Positions 29,181-38,531 of a DNA stretch of 64,000 nt are shown piece by piece. Both the position numbers and the translations under genes were made by a program. This DNA is from Pedobacter segetis (GTDB taxonomy: Bacteria > Bacteroidota > Bacteroidia > Sphingobacteriales > Sphingobacteriaceae), in assembly GCF_016623585.1 (NCBI RefSeq), contig NZ_JAEHFY010000003.1, positions 1 to 64,000 on the forward strand. Direction: 5' to 3'. How positions within the stretch are numbered: the stretch's first letter is position 1; each line of letters opens with the position of its first letter. Below the pieces are notes generated by a model. The model saw nothing but the letters and a program-made list of their open reading frames with translations, was not told where the DNA came from and searched no databases.

Positions 29181-29213
29181 AAAAAAGGGGCGACTTTAAC
29201 CACCCCTTTTTTT
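29181..29213. terminator. Bidirectional terminator between convergent genes
   Basis: AAAAAAGGGG / CCCCTTTTTT with a 12-base loop, serving both the lipoprotein gene and gnd. Confidence 0.85.
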
Positions 29214-29230
29214 AAGATTGATTTATCATA

Positions 29231-30685
29231 TTAAACTTCATAGGTTGTAGAAGAAGTATCACCGCCTCTACCTGTCCAATTGGTATGGAAAAACTCGCCC
29301 CTTGGTTTATCTACCCTTTCATAAGTATGTGCGCCAAAATAATCGCGTTGGGCTTGTAGTAAATTTGCTGGCAAACGCTCACAACGGTAACCGTCATAAT
29401 AATTTAAACCGGCACTTAAACACGGAACCGGAATTCCGTTCATTACAGCAGTAGAAATTACTTTTCTCCAGCCAGATTGATGGGCCTTCATTTTATCCGC
29501 AAAGAAAGGGTCTAATAAAAGATTTGCCAATTCAGCGTTTTTATCAAAAGCATCCTTAATGTTTCCTAAGAAACGAGAGCGGATAATGCAGCCACCTCTC
29601 CACATCAAAGCAATGCTGCCATAATTTAAAGTCCATTTGTATTCATCGGCGGCAGCCCTCATCATTTGATAACCTTGGGCATAAGAAATTACTTTTGCAG
29701 CATACAAAGCAGCTCCTAAATCTTTAAGAAAAGCCTTTTTATCTCCAGAAAAATTAGGTGTTGGCCCAGTTAAAACTTTAGAAGCAGCTACACGCTCATC
29801 TTTTAAGGCAGATAAACATCTAGAAAAAACAGATTCTGTGATCAATGTTAAAGGGATCCCCAATTCTAAAGCCACGGTACCTGTCCATTTCCCGGTGCCC
29901 TTTTGCATGGCCGTATCTAAGATCTTATCTACCAAATGCGTTCCATCTTCCTCTTTATAAGCTAAAATATCTCTGGTGATTTCAATTAAATAACTGTCTA
30001 GTTCCCCTTCGTTCCATTCGGCAAAAACATCATACATTTCGCTTGTACTCATGCCTAAAACGTCTTTCATAATTTGGTAAACCTCATTGATCAGCTGCAT
30101 ATCGCCATACTCAATGCCATTATGTACCATCTTCACAAAATGTCCGGCACCACCATCGCCTACCCAATCGCAACAAGGTGTGCCGCCATCAACTTTGGCT
30201 GCAATTCCTTGGAAAATTGGTTTAACGGCATCCCAAGCCTTTGGCGAACCACCTGGCATAATAGATGGGCCTTTTAAGGCACCTTCTTCACCCCCAGAAA
30301 CGCCGGTACCGATATATAATAGGCCTTTGCTTTCTACATATTTTACTTTTCTTTCCGTATCGGGGAAATGGGAATTCCCACCATCGATAATAATGTCGCC
30401 TTTATCCAATAATGGGATTAAAACATCTATAAAATCATCAACAGGTTTACCCGCCTTTACCATCAACATCACTTTACGTGGTGCTTTTAACGAGGCGATG
30501 AAATTTTCGATTGTATCGGCTCCATAAATATTTAACCCTTTTGCCCTGCCTTCTACAAATTTTTCAACCTTATCAACAGTGCGGTTAAAGGCACTTACGT
30601 GAAAGCCCTTGCTTTCCATATTTAAAATCAGGTTTTCGCCCATAACGGCAATCCCTATCACGCCAATATCAGATACTTGCTTCAT
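29231..30685 (-). CDS. gnd: 6-phosphogluconate dehydrogenase, decarboxylating
   Basis: 484 aa from the ATG at 30685. N-terminal Rossmann motif GVIGIAVMGENL (GxAxMG), FNRTVDKVEKF, GGNSHFPDTERK, catalytic region GGEEGALKGPSIMPGG, HNGIEYGDMQLI and KGTGKWT are all standard. It catalyses oxidative decarboxylation of 6-phosphogluconate to ribulose 5-phosphate with NAD(P)+ in the pentose phosphate pathway. A longer reading to 30754 overlaps the promoter and adds 23 low-complexity residues, so the shorter start is preferred. Confidence 0.95.
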   Translation of the reverse strand: MKQVSDIGVIGIAVMGENLILNMESKGFHVSAFNRTVDKVEKFVEGRAKGLNIYGADTIENFIASLKAPRKVMLMVKAGKPVDDFIDVLIPLLDKGDIIIDGGNSHFPDTERKVKYVESKGLLYIGTGVSGGEEGALKGPSIMPGGSPKAWDAVKPIFQGIAAKVDGGTPCCDWVGDGGAGHFVKMVHNGIEYGDMQLINEVYQIMKDVLGMSTSEMYDVFAEWNEGELDSYLIEITRDILAYKEEDGTHLVDKILDTAMQKGTGKWTGTVALELGIPLTLITESVFSRCLSALKDERVAASKVLTGPTPNFSGDKKAFLKDLGAALYAAKVISYAQGYQMMRAAADEYKWTLNYGSIALMWRGGCIIRSRFLGNIKDAFDKNAELANLLLDPFFADKMKAHQSGWRKVISTAVMNGIPVPCLSAGLNYYDGYRCERLPANLLQAQRDYFGAHTYERVDKPRGEFFHTNWTGRGGDTSSTTYEV

Positions 30686-30724
30686 TTTGTTGTTTATTTT
30701 TATAAGAGTGGTTTTTTTGATAGC

Positions 30725-30754
30725 CAAATTTAGTTTTTTATTGATAGATAGCAA
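30725..30754 (-). promoter_or_regulatory. gnd promoter
   Basis: On the minus strand TTG (30754-30752) is 19 bases from TAAATTTG (30732-30725), matching the Bacteroidota -33/-7 consensus. Confidence 0.6.
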
Positions 30755-31134
30755 TTTTAAGCTTTGTTTTTTGAGGGATCAAAGCCAAATAATCAAAGTC
30801 TCCATGTTTTTATTGATGATACCTTGGCTTTTTAAAGAAATATTTAACCCATTATAAAATCAACATTCTTTTTTAAAGAGCCTTCAAACAAAAGGGTTTC
30901 TTTGCTATTTAGGTAATTTCTGGCCCTTGCCGAAGAGTAAACCCAAAGCTAAGACCACCGGCTCCTGTTGTGTTAAAATGGCCAAAGAAAATCAATTTTT
31001 ATGTAAAGACTAAAAAGCTAGCGTTCTTGCCCATTGTTTTTAAGACCAAAATATTTTCCGACTTAAGATATACAAATGGCTGATCAAATAATTTTTTGTA
31101 TGCCCAACTATATTTAGTATAGTGTATTGCGGTT
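30755..31134. other. Intergenic region with a possible outer-membrane protein relic
   Basis: No intact gene. Around 30900-30990 the minus strand reads GAGGLSFGFTLRQGPEIT followed by a stop, like the last strand of a barrel, with no gene before it. Otherwise AT-rich. Confidence 0.35.
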
Positions 31135-31482
31135 TTATTCGGTATAGAACGCAAACATTTTATTAACCTTTTCTTGTTCGTTAAAGAACATTACTTCAAT
31201 TGCTTTTTTATTCATTACTGATTTATAATACAATGCAACCGAGTTGATACCTGTGGTTATCTCGTAAAGTTCGAAATGTAGATCGGGTATTTTTTCTAGA
31301 GCCTTCTGCCAATAGAGTTTAACGTTTTCTTTTCCTTTCAAAGAGCCGCCCTCAATACCGCCAGCCAATTTTATCATAGGGGTTGTGATCTCAACATCAT
31401 CGGTATAATGGTTTAAGATTTCTGAAAGGTTGTGCGAATTCCATGAGGCGATCCATTCTTCTGCAAATTTTTGTGCATTCAT
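31135..31482 (-). CDS. SnoaL-like / NTF2-superfamily protein
   Basis: 115 aa single-domain protein of the cone-shaped alpha+beta barrel type: FAEEWIASWNSHNLSEILNH, YTDDVEITTPM, LKGKENVKLYWQKALEKIPD, LHFELYEITTG. These proteins bind small ligands or act as isomerases and hydrolases; the substrate cannot be told. Monocistronic, divergent from rpsF. Confidence 0.7.
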   Translation of the reverse strand: MNAQKFAEEWIASWNSHNLSEILNHYTDDVEITTPMIKLAGGIEGGSLKGKENVKLYWQKALEKIPDLHFELYEITTGINSVALYYKSVMNKKAIEVMFFNEQEKVNKMFAFYTE

Positions 31483-31641
31483 AGTTTGTTATTTATGCTG
31501 ATAATATCCTATTAATTTAAACTTCTCTGAGCCATAAAATTATTGATAAGTTATTTGATATCGAAAATTTATCCCGAGACAATTAACCAAGAACCATCCT
31601 AAAAACATCTTCAAGCCCTTGCATTTCAATTTAATAATCTA

Positions 31642-31670
31642 TACTTTTGCAGTCCCGCAAAAAAGCGGGG
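31642..31670 (+). promoter_or_regulatory. rpsF promoter -7 element and leader hairpin
   Basis: TACTTTTG (31642-31649) fits TAnnTTTG, with a TTG about 20 bases upstream. The transcript would begin just before a TCCCGC / GCGGGGA hairpin (31653-31671) in the rpsF leader, a place where S6:S18 autoregulatory sites are known in many bacteria. Confidence 0.5.
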
Positions 31671-31694
31671 ATTTAAAAAACAATATTGTAAGAA

Positions 31695-32057
31695 ATGAAT
31701 CAATACGAAACCACTATCATTCTTACCCCGTTGTTATCAGAAGAAGTTGCTAAAGAGGTAATTGCAAAATTCTCTCAGTTGCTAACTGATAACGGAGCCG
31801 AAATTGTTATGGAAGACAATTGGGGTTTGAAAAAACTGGCGTATCCTATCCAAAAGAAATCTACGGGATACTATCACTTAACTGAATATAAATGCTCAGG
31901 AGAGGTTATCGGCAAATTAGAGATCGCATTAAAACGAGACGAACGTGTAATGAGATTTTTGACAATTAGTTTAAACAAGCATGCTGTTGCGTACAACGAG
32001 AAAAAACGTGGCGGAGCTTTTAACAAGAAAAAAGACACAGCGGAGGCAGCAAACTAA
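31695..32057 (+). CDS. rpsF: 30S ribosomal protein S6
   Basis: 120 aa. Classic S6 ferredoxin-like fold: [37 protein letters not shown] and [12 protein letters not shown]. The C-terminus is Lys/Ala-rich. It binds S18 and 16S rRNA in the small-subunit platform. First gene of rpsF-rpsR-rplI; its stop overlaps the rpsR ATG by one base. Confidence 0.98.
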   Translation: MNQYETTIILTPLLSEEVAKEVIAKFSQLLTDNGAEIVMEDNWGLKKLAYPIQKKSTGYYHLTEYKCSGEVIGKLEIALKRDERVMRFLTISLNKHAVAYNEKKRGGAFNKKKDTAEAAN

Positions 32058-32320
32058 TGGCACAAGACAAAATCCAATATGTTACCGCTCCCAAGGTGGA
32101 GGATAACAGAAAAAAATACTGCCGTTTTAAAAAGAACGGGATCAAGTATATTGATTACAAAGACGGCAACTTTTTATTGAAGTTTATTAACGATCAGGGT
32201 AAAATTTTACCAAGAAGGTTAACGGGTACTTCTTTAAAATACCAACGTAAAGTAGCTCAAGCAGTAAAAAGAGCTCGTCATATTGGCGTATTGCCGTTTG
32301 TAACTGATGGTTTAAAATAA
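32057..32320 (+). CDS. rpsR: 30S ribosomal protein S18
   Basis: 87 aa. Hallmark [18 protein letters not shown] and [20 protein letters not shown], ending [10 protein letters not shown]. It dimerises with S6 on the platform. Coupled to rpsF by an ATGG/TAATGG overlap; rplI follows after 13 bases. Confidence 0.98.
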   Translation: MAQDKIQYVTAPKVEDNRKKYCRFKKNGIKYIDYKDGNFLLKFINDQGKILPRRLTGTSLKYQRKVAQAVKRARHIGVLPFVTDGLK

Positions 32321-32333
32321 GGAGGCAAGCACA

Positions 32334-32777
32334 ATGGAAGTAATATTAAAACAAGATGTTAAAAAAGTAGGCGAAAAGGACGATATCGTTAACGTTAAGC
32401 CTGGTTTTGGCCGTAATTATTTGATCCCTCAAGGCTATGCTATTCTGGCTACAGATTCGGCAAAGAAAGTTTTGGCCGAGAACATTAAACAAGCTCAGTT
32501 TAAGCAAGATAAAATCAAAAAAGATGCAGATGCCATGGCGGCTAAATTAGAAGGTGTTAAGCTTTCTATTGGTGCAAAAGCTGGCGAAAGCGGAAAGATA
32601 TTTGGTGCCGTTAATACCATCCAAATTGCTGATGCTTTAAAGAAAGAAGGTTTTGAGGTTGATAGAAGAAGAATTACTTTTGAAACCGACGTAAAATTTG
32701 TTGGAGATTATATCGCTAACCTAAACTTACATAAAGAAGTTAAAGTACAAGTTCCTTTTACTGTTGTAGCAGAATAA
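32334..32777 (+). CDS. rplI: 50S ribosomal protein L9
   Basis: 147 aa with the two-domain dumbbell of L9: MEVILKQDVKKVGEKDDIVN and GRNYLIPQGYA at the N-terminus, a long connecting helix and the C-terminal FGAVNTIQIADALKKEG domain. It binds the base of the L1 stalk. Rare for this genome, a GGAGG stretch lies 11 bases before the ATG. A terminator follows. Confidence 0.98.
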   Translation: MEVILKQDVKKVGEKDDIVNVKPGFGRNYLIPQGYAILATDSAKKVLAENIKQAQFKQDKIKKDADAMAAKLEGVKLSIGAKAGESGKIFGAVNTIQIADALKKEGFEVDRRRITFETDVKFVGDYIANLNLHKEVKVQVPFTVVAE

Positions 32778-32796
32778 GTTTCTTTTTACAAAAAAC

Positions 32797-32836
32797 AAAT
32801 GCTTCTTGAATTTTTTTCAAGGAGCATTTTTTATTT
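32797..32836 (+). terminator. Terminator of the rpsF-rpsR-rplI operon
   Basis: AAATGCT...TTGAA / TTCAA...AGCATTT stem with a T-rich loop and TTTTTTATTTT after it. Confidence 0.85.
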
Positions 32837-32843
32837 TAGCACC

Positions 32844-33578
32844 ATGGCATCAAGATCCAAAAGAAAAGCATCCTCATCATTTACGCTAAAGAGAATAAGC
32901 CGATGGATGGCCAGGTTGCTGCTTTGGTTTATAGTTATTAGCGTTGCCTGGGTATTGATCTATAGGTTTATTAACCCACCTATTACCTATTTAATGGTAG
33001 AGCGGGGCTTTGAGAGAAAAGCAGATGGCAAAGCTTGGAAAATCGATAAAAAATGGCGTGATTTTGATAAACTATCGCTCAATTTAAAAAAAGCGGCTAT
33101 TGCCGGCGAGGATGCCAGTTTTATGTCTCATCATGGTTTTGATTTTGCTGCCATTGAAAAAGCATATACCAAAAACAAAAACGGTAAAAAACTGCGGGGC
33201 GGAAGCACCATAAGCCAGCAAACCGCAAAAAACGTTTTTCTTTGGCCTGGCAGATCTTATATACGCAAAGGCTTTGAAGCCTATTTTACTTTTCTGATAG
33301 AGACTTTTTGGAGTAAAAAACGGATTTTAGAGGTTTACCTCAATGTTATTGAAATGGGCGATGGCATTTACGGGGCCGAGGCCGCCTGCAACAATTACTA
33401 TCATAAATCGGCTGAAAGTTTAAGTAAGGCCGAGGCTGCACTATTGATCGCTGTTTTACCAAACCCCATAAAGTGGTCGCCTGTAAAACCAACTGATTAT
33501 GTTGCCCACAAGCAATACCTGATTTTAAAGAATATACAAAATTTAGAAAGGTTGGGGGTTTTAAAAGACGGATTCTAA
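32844..33578 (+). CDS. mtgA: Monofunctional biosynthetic peptidoglycan transglycosylase
   Basis: 244 aa from the ATG at 32844 (MASRSKRKAS); a longer reading would start inside the rplI terminator. One membrane helix (~23-45), then the GT51 domain with catalytic EDASFMSHHGFD, GGSTISQQTAKNVFLW, KKRILEVYLNVIEMG and GAEAACNNYY. It polymerises lipid II into glycan strands and lacks a transpeptidase domain. Its 3' end overlaps the convergent downstream gene by 18 bases. Confidence 0.95.
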   Translation: MASRSKRKASSSFTLKRISRWMARLLLWFIVISVAWVLIYRFINPPITYLMVERGFERKADGKAWKIDKKWRDFDKLSLNLKKAAIAGEDASFMSHHGFDFAAIEKAYTKNKNGKKLRGGSTISQQTAKNVFLWPGRSYIRKGFEAYFTFLIETFWSKKRILEVYLNVIEMGDGIYGAEAACNNYYHKSAESLSKAEAALLIAVLPNPIKWSPVKPTDYVAHKQYLILKNIQNLERLGVLKDGF

Positions 33579-34043
33579 TCTAAAAATCTTTGAATGCCAG
33601 CTATCTTTAAAAGGTATTTCCCAATTTGTTTTTAATTGATGATAGTTAGAAACTAAGTTGTTGAAAACCAAAGTCTCCCTATTTATATTCCCCAATTTTA
33701 TCTGCTGTTCAAATTCTTCCCTCGGTGCAGATTTAATTTCGTCCTTTACCTTCCAGGCAATGTTAAACCTATCAAATAAATCAATACCGAATTTGCGTTC
33801 TATTTCTTGCATCAAATGTACAGATTTATCGATAGAACAACCGCTTGCCAAAGCTTGCTCCTCATCTACGATCAAAATAATGAAACGATTATATTTTATC
33901 TCGAAACCTGCTTTTAGAGCTTGGTTATGGGCAACCCAATTTTGTGTAAAATTTTTTAAAAAACCGGCCAGAACGACCATCTCACCATCGTTAAAAACCC
34001 TGTTAGATTGGTAAACCCAAACTCTTGCTGTATCATTGATCAT
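33561..34043 (-). CDS. Conserved hypothetical protein of Bacteroidota
   Basis: 160 aa from MINDTARVWVYQSNRVF (ATG at 34043). Contains NWVAHNQALKAGFEIKYNRF and DKSVHLMQEIERKFGIDLFDR, a pattern I recall from Bacteroidota proteins sometimes mislabelled as ABC transporter ATPases. No Walker motifs are present, so that label is not supported. Soluble, probably cytoplasmic; function unknown. Confidence 0.65.
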   Translation of the reverse strand: MINDTARVWVYQSNRVFNDGEMVVLAGFLKNFTQNWVAHNQALKAGFEIKYNRFIILIVDEEQALASGCSIDKSVHLMQEIERKFGIDLFDRFNIAWKVKDEIKSAPREEFEQQIKLGNINRETLVFNNLVSNYHQLKTNWEIPFKDSWHSKIFRLESVF

Positions 34044-34240
34044 ATACAAATTTATATAAATAAGATCAGCTTTTTGATGGGTTTTTGTAAACATTACATC
34101 AAGGTACTAGACCTAACCGGATTGCAAACAGGCATCAAATTCTAAATTTAACATTCTCTATCGTGATTTATAAAATCAACAAAGTGAATAAGTTGATAAC
34201 TATTTCTCTAAAACAAGTTTTAACCAAATAATTTTAAATA

Positions 34241-34708
34241 ATGAATTTGATTTGTTGCTTTTTGCTGATAGCGAGGTTGCTAGTTTCTTTTTTGTATCAT
34301 GATATTGATAAGGAAAAGCTCGATAGCTGTAAAAAAAGTTTGATCCAAGAATTCCAATTGCACCAAGCCGAAACGGTTTTAGGGGCTAAGAAAACCGATT
34401 TGGAAATAACCGATAAAGGTTTTATCAGATATAAAAGAACAGGTTTTGACGGTAAAATTGATTACTATAGCTTCAAGGCCGAAAACTTGGAAAGAGTTGA
34501 CTATTTAGGAACTGAGGATGCTGGCTGGATGGTTCTAAAGTGTAAGGCAGAAACCATCATCTTTCAAACATATAATGATAAAAACGGTAACGAAGATGAA
34601 ATGGTTGATCAAATAAAAATCCCGTTAAAGCGTACCGATGTAAAAAGTTTAAATGTTATCGATTTAAACCTTCAGCAGATAAAGGATATATTTTCCTCTA
34701 AAAATTAA
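34241..34708 (+). CDS. Hypothetical exported protein
   Basis: 155 aa. A short hydrophobic N-terminus (residues 1-18) is followed by a basic/acidic beta-rich domain (TDLEITDKGFIRYKRTGFDG, YYSFKAENLERVDYLG). No family was recognised. Convergent with rpoN across a shared terminator. Confidence 0.55.
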   Translation: MNLICCFLLIARLLVSFLYHDIDKEKLDSCKKSLIQEFQLHQAETVLGAKKTDLEITDKGFIRYKRTGFDGKIDYYSFKAENLERVDYLGTEDAGWMVLKCKAETIIFQTYNDKNGNEDEMVDQIKIPLKRTDVKSLNVIDLNLQQIKDIFSSKN

Positions 34709-34719
34709 CATAAAAAAAA

Positions 34720-34750
34720 CGATGCTGATATAATTCAAGCATCGCTTTTT
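34720..34750. terminator. Bidirectional terminator between the hypothetical gene and rpoN
   Basis: CGATGCT / AGCATCG stem with A-run before and T-run after. Confidence 0.8.
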
Positions 34751-34771
34751 ATAATTTCATCAAAAAAAACC

Positions 34772-36241
34772 TTATAGCTCTTTCCGCAGCCTTGCAACCG
34801 GGATCCCCAGTTGCTCCCTATATTTGGCTACTGTTCTCCTGGCAATATTGTAACCTTTATCTTTTAATATTTCGGTCAGTTTCTCATCTGCCAAGGGTTT
34901 TAATTTATCTTCTTTGCCAATACATTCTTCCAAGATCTTTTTTACCTCTTTGTTAGAAACCTCTTCGCCGTTTTCTGTTTGTATAGCCTCAGAAAAAAAA
35001 GATTTTAACAAAAAAGTGCCAAATTCGGTTTGTACATACTTAGAGTTGGCCACCCTAGAAACCGTTGAAATATCCATTCCTATACGGTCTGCAATATCTT
35101 TCAGGATCATTGGTTTTAATTGCCTCTCATCGCCATCTGATAAGAAGAACTCATATTGGTAATTCATAATGGCGTTCATTGTTTTTAACAAAGTTTGTTG
35201 CCTTTGTTTAATCGCATCAATAAACCATTTAGCAGAATCTAGTTTTTGTTTTACAAAATGTACCGCTTCTTTTAGTTTCTTGTCTTTCTCAGAGGTTTTC
35301 TCATAATGCTGAAACATCTCTTGGTAAGATTTGCTTACCCTTAATTCTGGGGCATTTTTAGAATTTAAGGTTAGCGTTAAAACATTTTCGTTTTTAGCGA
35401 TATGGAAATCGGGGATTACCTGCATCTGCTTCACGTTAGAAGCGCCAGAATCGCCAGGTTTTGGGTTTAATTTTAAAATTTCTGCAACTATTTCTTTTAA
35501 CTCTTCTGAACTTACGTTTAAAGATTTTTCTAGCTTATCGTAGTGTTTTTTTGTAAACTCATCCAAATAATCTTCTACAACTTCTATCGCCTTGATGACG
35601 ATCGGGTTTGCTTGGTCTCTTTTTCTCAGTTGGATTAGCAAACATTCTTGCAGGTCTCTGGCCCCGATGCCGGCGGGATCAAAAGTTTGGATAACTTTTA
35701 ACAGGTCTTCTACCTCTTGTTCTTCTGCCATCACATTTTGTGAGAAAGCCAAGTCATCAATCAAAGAAGGTATGGGGCGGCGCAAATAACCATCATCATC
35801 TAAACTGCCAATAATTTGTTGGGCAATTAGATAATCGTTATCATCTAAATGCACCAGATCTAATTGAGCTTGCAGATTTTCAAAAAATGTGTTGCTTACC
35901 GCAATTGGCAACTCTTTTTTTTCCTCGTCATCTTCATTGCTATCATATTTGCTACCGTAATCGTTTATGTTATCATCCTGCAAATAATCATCAACGTTAA
36001 ACTCGTCATAGTTCTCTTCTTTTTCTTTTTCAGAATAATCATCTGGGTCCTTATCCGGATAATCTTCAACCGGATCGTTCATATCTGCTAAACTGATGTC
36101 TTCTAAAGCTGGGTTTTCTTCTAGCTCTTCTTTTATACGGGTATCTAGAGACACCGTAGGCACTTGCAGTAATTTTATGAATTGTATTTGTTGAGGAGAA
36201 AGCTTTTGTAGAAGTTTTTGTTGAAGGTTTTGTCTCAGCAT
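34772..36241 (-). CDS. rpoN: RNA polymerase sigma-54 factor
   Basis: 489 aa from the ATG at 36241 (MLRQNLQQKLLQKLSPQQIQ); 20 upstream residues in the same frame are non-conserved. Region I is Gln-rich (activator binding), region II very acidic (~60-130), the core-binding and HTH region centre on IADRIGMDISTVSRVANSKY, and the RpoN box reads ARRTVAKYREQLGIP at the C-terminus. It directs transcription from -24/-12 promoters with enhancer-binding ATPases. A TAACTTTG (-7 type) lies 18-25 bases upstream of the start. Confidence 0.96.
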   Translation of the reverse strand: MLRQNLQQKLLQKLSPQQIQFIKLLQVPTVSLDTRIKEELEENPALEDISLADMNDPVEDYPDKDPDDYSEKEKEENYDEFNVDDYLQDDNINDYGSKYDSNEDDEEKKELPIAVSNTFFENLQAQLDLVHLDDNDYLIAQQIIGSLDDDGYLRRPIPSLIDDLAFSQNVMAEEQEVEDLLKVIQTFDPAGIGARDLQECLLIQLRKRDQANPIVIKAIEVVEDYLDEFTKKHYDKLEKSLNVSSEELKEIVAEILKLNPKPGDSGASNVKQMQVIPDFHIAKNENVLTLTLNSKNAPELRVSKSYQEMFQHYEKTSEKDKKLKEAVHFVKQKLDSAKWFIDAIKQRQQTLLKTMNAIMNYQYEFFLSDGDERQLKPMILKDIADRIGMDISTVSRVANSKYVQTEFGTFLLKSFFSEAIQTENGEEVSNKEVKKILEECIGKEDKLKPLADEKLTEILKDKGYNIARRTVAKYREQLGIPVARLRKEL

Positions 36242-36387
36242 GATTTTTGAATGTGTACCAAAGTTAAAAAAATCTTGTGATTCCTGCTCAACAATTATCA
36301 AACCAAAATTTATTGAAAAAATTAAGGCTGTGAGTGTAAAATAATTTATAATTTTATCTTTAATTATTAACTAAAAATAGAAACTCT

Positions 36388-36768
36388 ATGGGATTTGTTA
36401 AAGATTTTAAAGATTTTGCAGTAAAAGGCAATGTGGTTGATTTGGCCGTTGCCGTTGTTATTGGAGCCGCATTTGGTAAAATTATAACCTCGCTTGTGGC
36501 AGATATCATAACGCCTTTGTTATTGCAGCCGGCATTAGATGCGGCAAACTTAAAAAACATTGAAGATTTAACCGCCTTTGGTACGGTAAAATACGGCAGT
36601 TTTTTATCTGCCGTGATCAGCTTCATAATAATAGCTTTTGTGTTGTTTTTGATCATTAAGGGTATAACCGCCATGAAAAAGAAAGAGGTTGCTACCCCTG
36701 CGGCACCAGAGGCAATTTCTAAACAAGAGGTATTGCTAACAGAAATAAGGGATCTTTTAAAAAGATAG
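36388..36768 (+). CDS. mscL: Large-conductance mechanosensitive channel
   Basis: 126 aa with two membrane helices. First helix KGNVVDLAVAVVIGAAFGKI, then ADIITPLLL, and second helix VISFIIIAFVLFLIIKGI followed by a KKKE cluster and C-terminal helix. It forms a homopentamer that opens under hypo-osmotic stress. Single gene, divergent from rpoN. Confidence 0.97.
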   Translation: MGFVKDFKDFAVKGNVVDLAVAVVIGAAFGKIITSLVADIITPLLLQPALDAANLKNIEDLTAFGTVKYGSFLSAVISFIIIAFVLFLIIKGITAMKKKEVATPAAPEAISKQEVLLTEIRDLLKR

Positions 36769-36815
36769 GCTCTAAAATTGTTGATTGCAAGCGTTATTAT
36801 TTTTTTGAAATAACG

Positions 36816-36846
36816 TTGTGATTTTAAAAAAACAAGCCTATATTTG
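36816..36846 (+). promoter_or_regulatory. rpmH promoter
   Basis: TTG (36816-36818), 20 bases, TATATTTG (36839-36846): a near-perfect Bacteroidota promoter about 40 bases before rpmH. Confidence 0.7.
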
Positions 36847-36884
36847 CACTCTTGTTTTAAAAGAGAGATTTACAATATAACATC

Positions 36885-37043
36885 ATGAAAAGAACATTCC
36901 AGCCTTCTCAAAGAAAAAGAAGAAATAAACACGGGTTTAGAGAAAGAATGTCTACTGCAAACGGCAGAAGGGTTTTAGCTTCTAGAAGAGCAAAGGGCAG
37001 AAAAAGATTAACAGTTTCTGACGAACGCCGTCATAAAGCATAG
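36885..37043 (+). CDS. rpmH: 50S ribosomal protein L34
   Basis: 52 aa, highly basic: [18 protein letters not shown] and [20 protein letters not shown] are the L34 signature. The C-terminal extension SDERRHKA is a usual variation. Followed by rnpA and yidD in the conserved order. Neither dnaA nor oriC is seen here. Confidence 0.98.
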   Translation: MKRTFQPSQRKRRNKHGFRERMSTANGRRVLASRRAKGRKRLTVSDERRHKA

Positions 37044-37110
37044 TTTTATATGCTGTTAATTACCATCTTTTGGTAAGTAATTTCCGGCGTTTAAATTAAA
37101 ACCTCGGTTA

Positions 37111-37524
37111 ATGGCATCTAAAATAAACAGTTTTAAAAAAGAAGAACGATTATGTAATAAAAAGTTGCTAAGTGCGCTTTTTGCTAATGGTTCTTCTTTT
37201 TTATTTTATCCTTTCCGTGTAACTTGGCTGTATTCCCCATCGGCTTTAAGCCAGCAAGCTGCCCAAATAGTTATTGGCGTACCAAAAAAAAGATTTAAGC
37301 ATAGCGTTGATAGAAATCTCTTGAAAAGGAGAATGAAAGAAGCGTATCGGTTAAACAAAAGCATAAAACTTTACCCTTTTTTGATGGATGCTAACAGGTC
37401 TATTATCTTGAGCTTGACTTATGTTGGCAAAGAAACATCAGATTATGCCTTTATCTTTAAAAAAATGGCGGCCATGATTGAAATTTTAATAGAAAATATA
37501 AATACCCATGAAAATCATCAATAA
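37111..37524 (+). CDS. rnpA: Ribonuclease P protein component
   Basis: 137 aa. [20 protein letters not shown] at the N-terminus and the RNR-type motif [21 protein letters not shown] identify RnpA. It assists the RNase P RNA in 5' processing of tRNA. It overlaps yidD by 17 bases, so both are co-translated, downstream of rpmH. Confidence 0.96.
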   Translation: MASKINSFKKEERLCNKKLLSALFANGSSFLFYPFRVTWLYSPSALSQQAAQIVIGVPKKRFKHSVDRNLLKRRMKEAYRLNKSIKLYPFLMDANRSIILSLTYVGKETSDYAFIFKKMAAMIEILIENINTHENHQ

Positions 37525-37738
37525 AATAGTTGGGTTTATATTTTTGGTGATCATAAAAACCTATCAATATTTTATTTCTCCATTATTAGGTTCTTCTTGC
37601 AGATTTACGCCAACTTGCTCTCAATACGGGGTAGAAGCCATTAAAAAACACGGCGCATTTAAAGGAGGGTGGTTAACTTTAAAACGAATAGGACGATGTC
37701 ATCCATGGGGTAAACATGGTAGTGATCCTGTTCCGTAA
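37508..37738 (+). CDS. yidD: Membrane protein insertion efficiency factor
   Basis: 76 aa. N-terminal amphipathic/hydrophobic helix, then the family signature [20 protein letters not shown] and [27 protein letters not shown]. It helps YidC-dependent insertion. Normally followed by yidC; here tsaB follows after ~100 bases. Confidence 0.96.
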   Translation: MKIINKIVGFIFLVIIKTYQYFISPLLGSSCRFTPTCSQYGVEAIKKHGAFKGGWLTLKRIGRCHPWGKHGSDPVP

Positions 37739-37841
37739 TTGGATGTATGCTAAAAGCTTAACCTATAATGCAGAAAGCGGCGCAAACATCAGAGCAAACA
37801 GCAATAAAATTGTAATCAACTTTTTAGAGTTTTTATAATAT

Positions 37842-38531
37842 ATGCCTTTAATACTTCAAATAGAAACTGCTACGCAAACTTGCTCGGTTGCACTTGCGCA
37901 AGATGGCAAGGTTTTACAATCTATTCAAAAAACCGAAAAGAATATACACGCCAGTTATCTCACTTTATTTATTGAAGAGCTTTTGAAGAAAAGCGAGAGG
38001 AATTATCAAGATTTGAGCGCTGTGGCGGTAAGCATGGGCCCTGGATCTTATACAGGCTTGCGCATTGGTGTTTCTACGGCAAAAGGCTTGTGCTATGCCT
38101 TGGATATTCCGTTAATTGCAGTAAATACTTTAGAGGCAATGGCAGCAGGCTTTAAACAGAAATGTTTTTCTGTAAATGGCAACAGTTTATTTTGCCCCAT
38201 GATAGATGCCAGAAGAATGGAGGTTTACCATGCCGTTTTTGATGATCGCTTAAAACCGATAGCAGAAACTGCTGCCAAGATAATTGATGAAGAAAGTTTT
38301 AATGATCTTTTAAGAGACCATAAAGTTTATTTTTTTGGCGATGGCGCAGCTAAATGCGAGGAGTTGTTGGGTAAAAACCCTAATGCTAGGGTAATGGACG
38401 ATTATTTATGCAATGCCGATGATTTGACCTTTTTAGCTCTAAAAAAGTTTAACGATCATGATTTTGAAGATGTTGCATATTTTGAACCTTTTTACCTAAA
38501 AGATTTTGTAGCAGGAAAAAAGAAAGTTTAA
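37842..38531 (+). CDS. tsaB: tRNA threonylcarbamoyladenosine biosynthesis protein
   Basis: 229 aa ASKHA-fold protein with LQIETATQTCSVAL, SMGPGSYTGLRIGVSTAKGL and CPMIDARRMEVYHAVF. It partners TsaD and TsaE in making t6A37 of tRNA; TsaB itself is non-catalytic. Its stop overlaps the convergent gene by four bases. Confidence 0.93.
   Translation: MPLILQIETATQTCSVALAQDGKVLQSIQKTEKNIHASYLTLFIEELLKKSERNYQDLSAVAVSMGPGSYTGLRIGVSTAKGLCYALDIPLIAVNTLEAMAAGFKQKCFSVNGNSLFCPMIDARRMEVYHAVFDDRLKPIAETAAKIIDEESFNDLLRDHKVYFFGDGAAKCEELLGKNPNARVMDDYLCNADDLTFLALKKFNDHDFEDVAYFEPFYLKDFVAGKKKV

Noticed and set aside
30900-30990. Minus-strand peptide like the end of an outer-membrane barrel
   Set aside because: Only about 26 codons with stops on both sides; too short to call a gene or pseudogene.
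32799-32843. N-terminal extension of MtgA
   Set aside because: It lies within the rplI terminator hairpin; the ATG at 32844 is the better start.
37739-37841. Gap between yidD and tsaB
   Set aside because: Checked for a short gene or yidC relic; nothing coherent was found.
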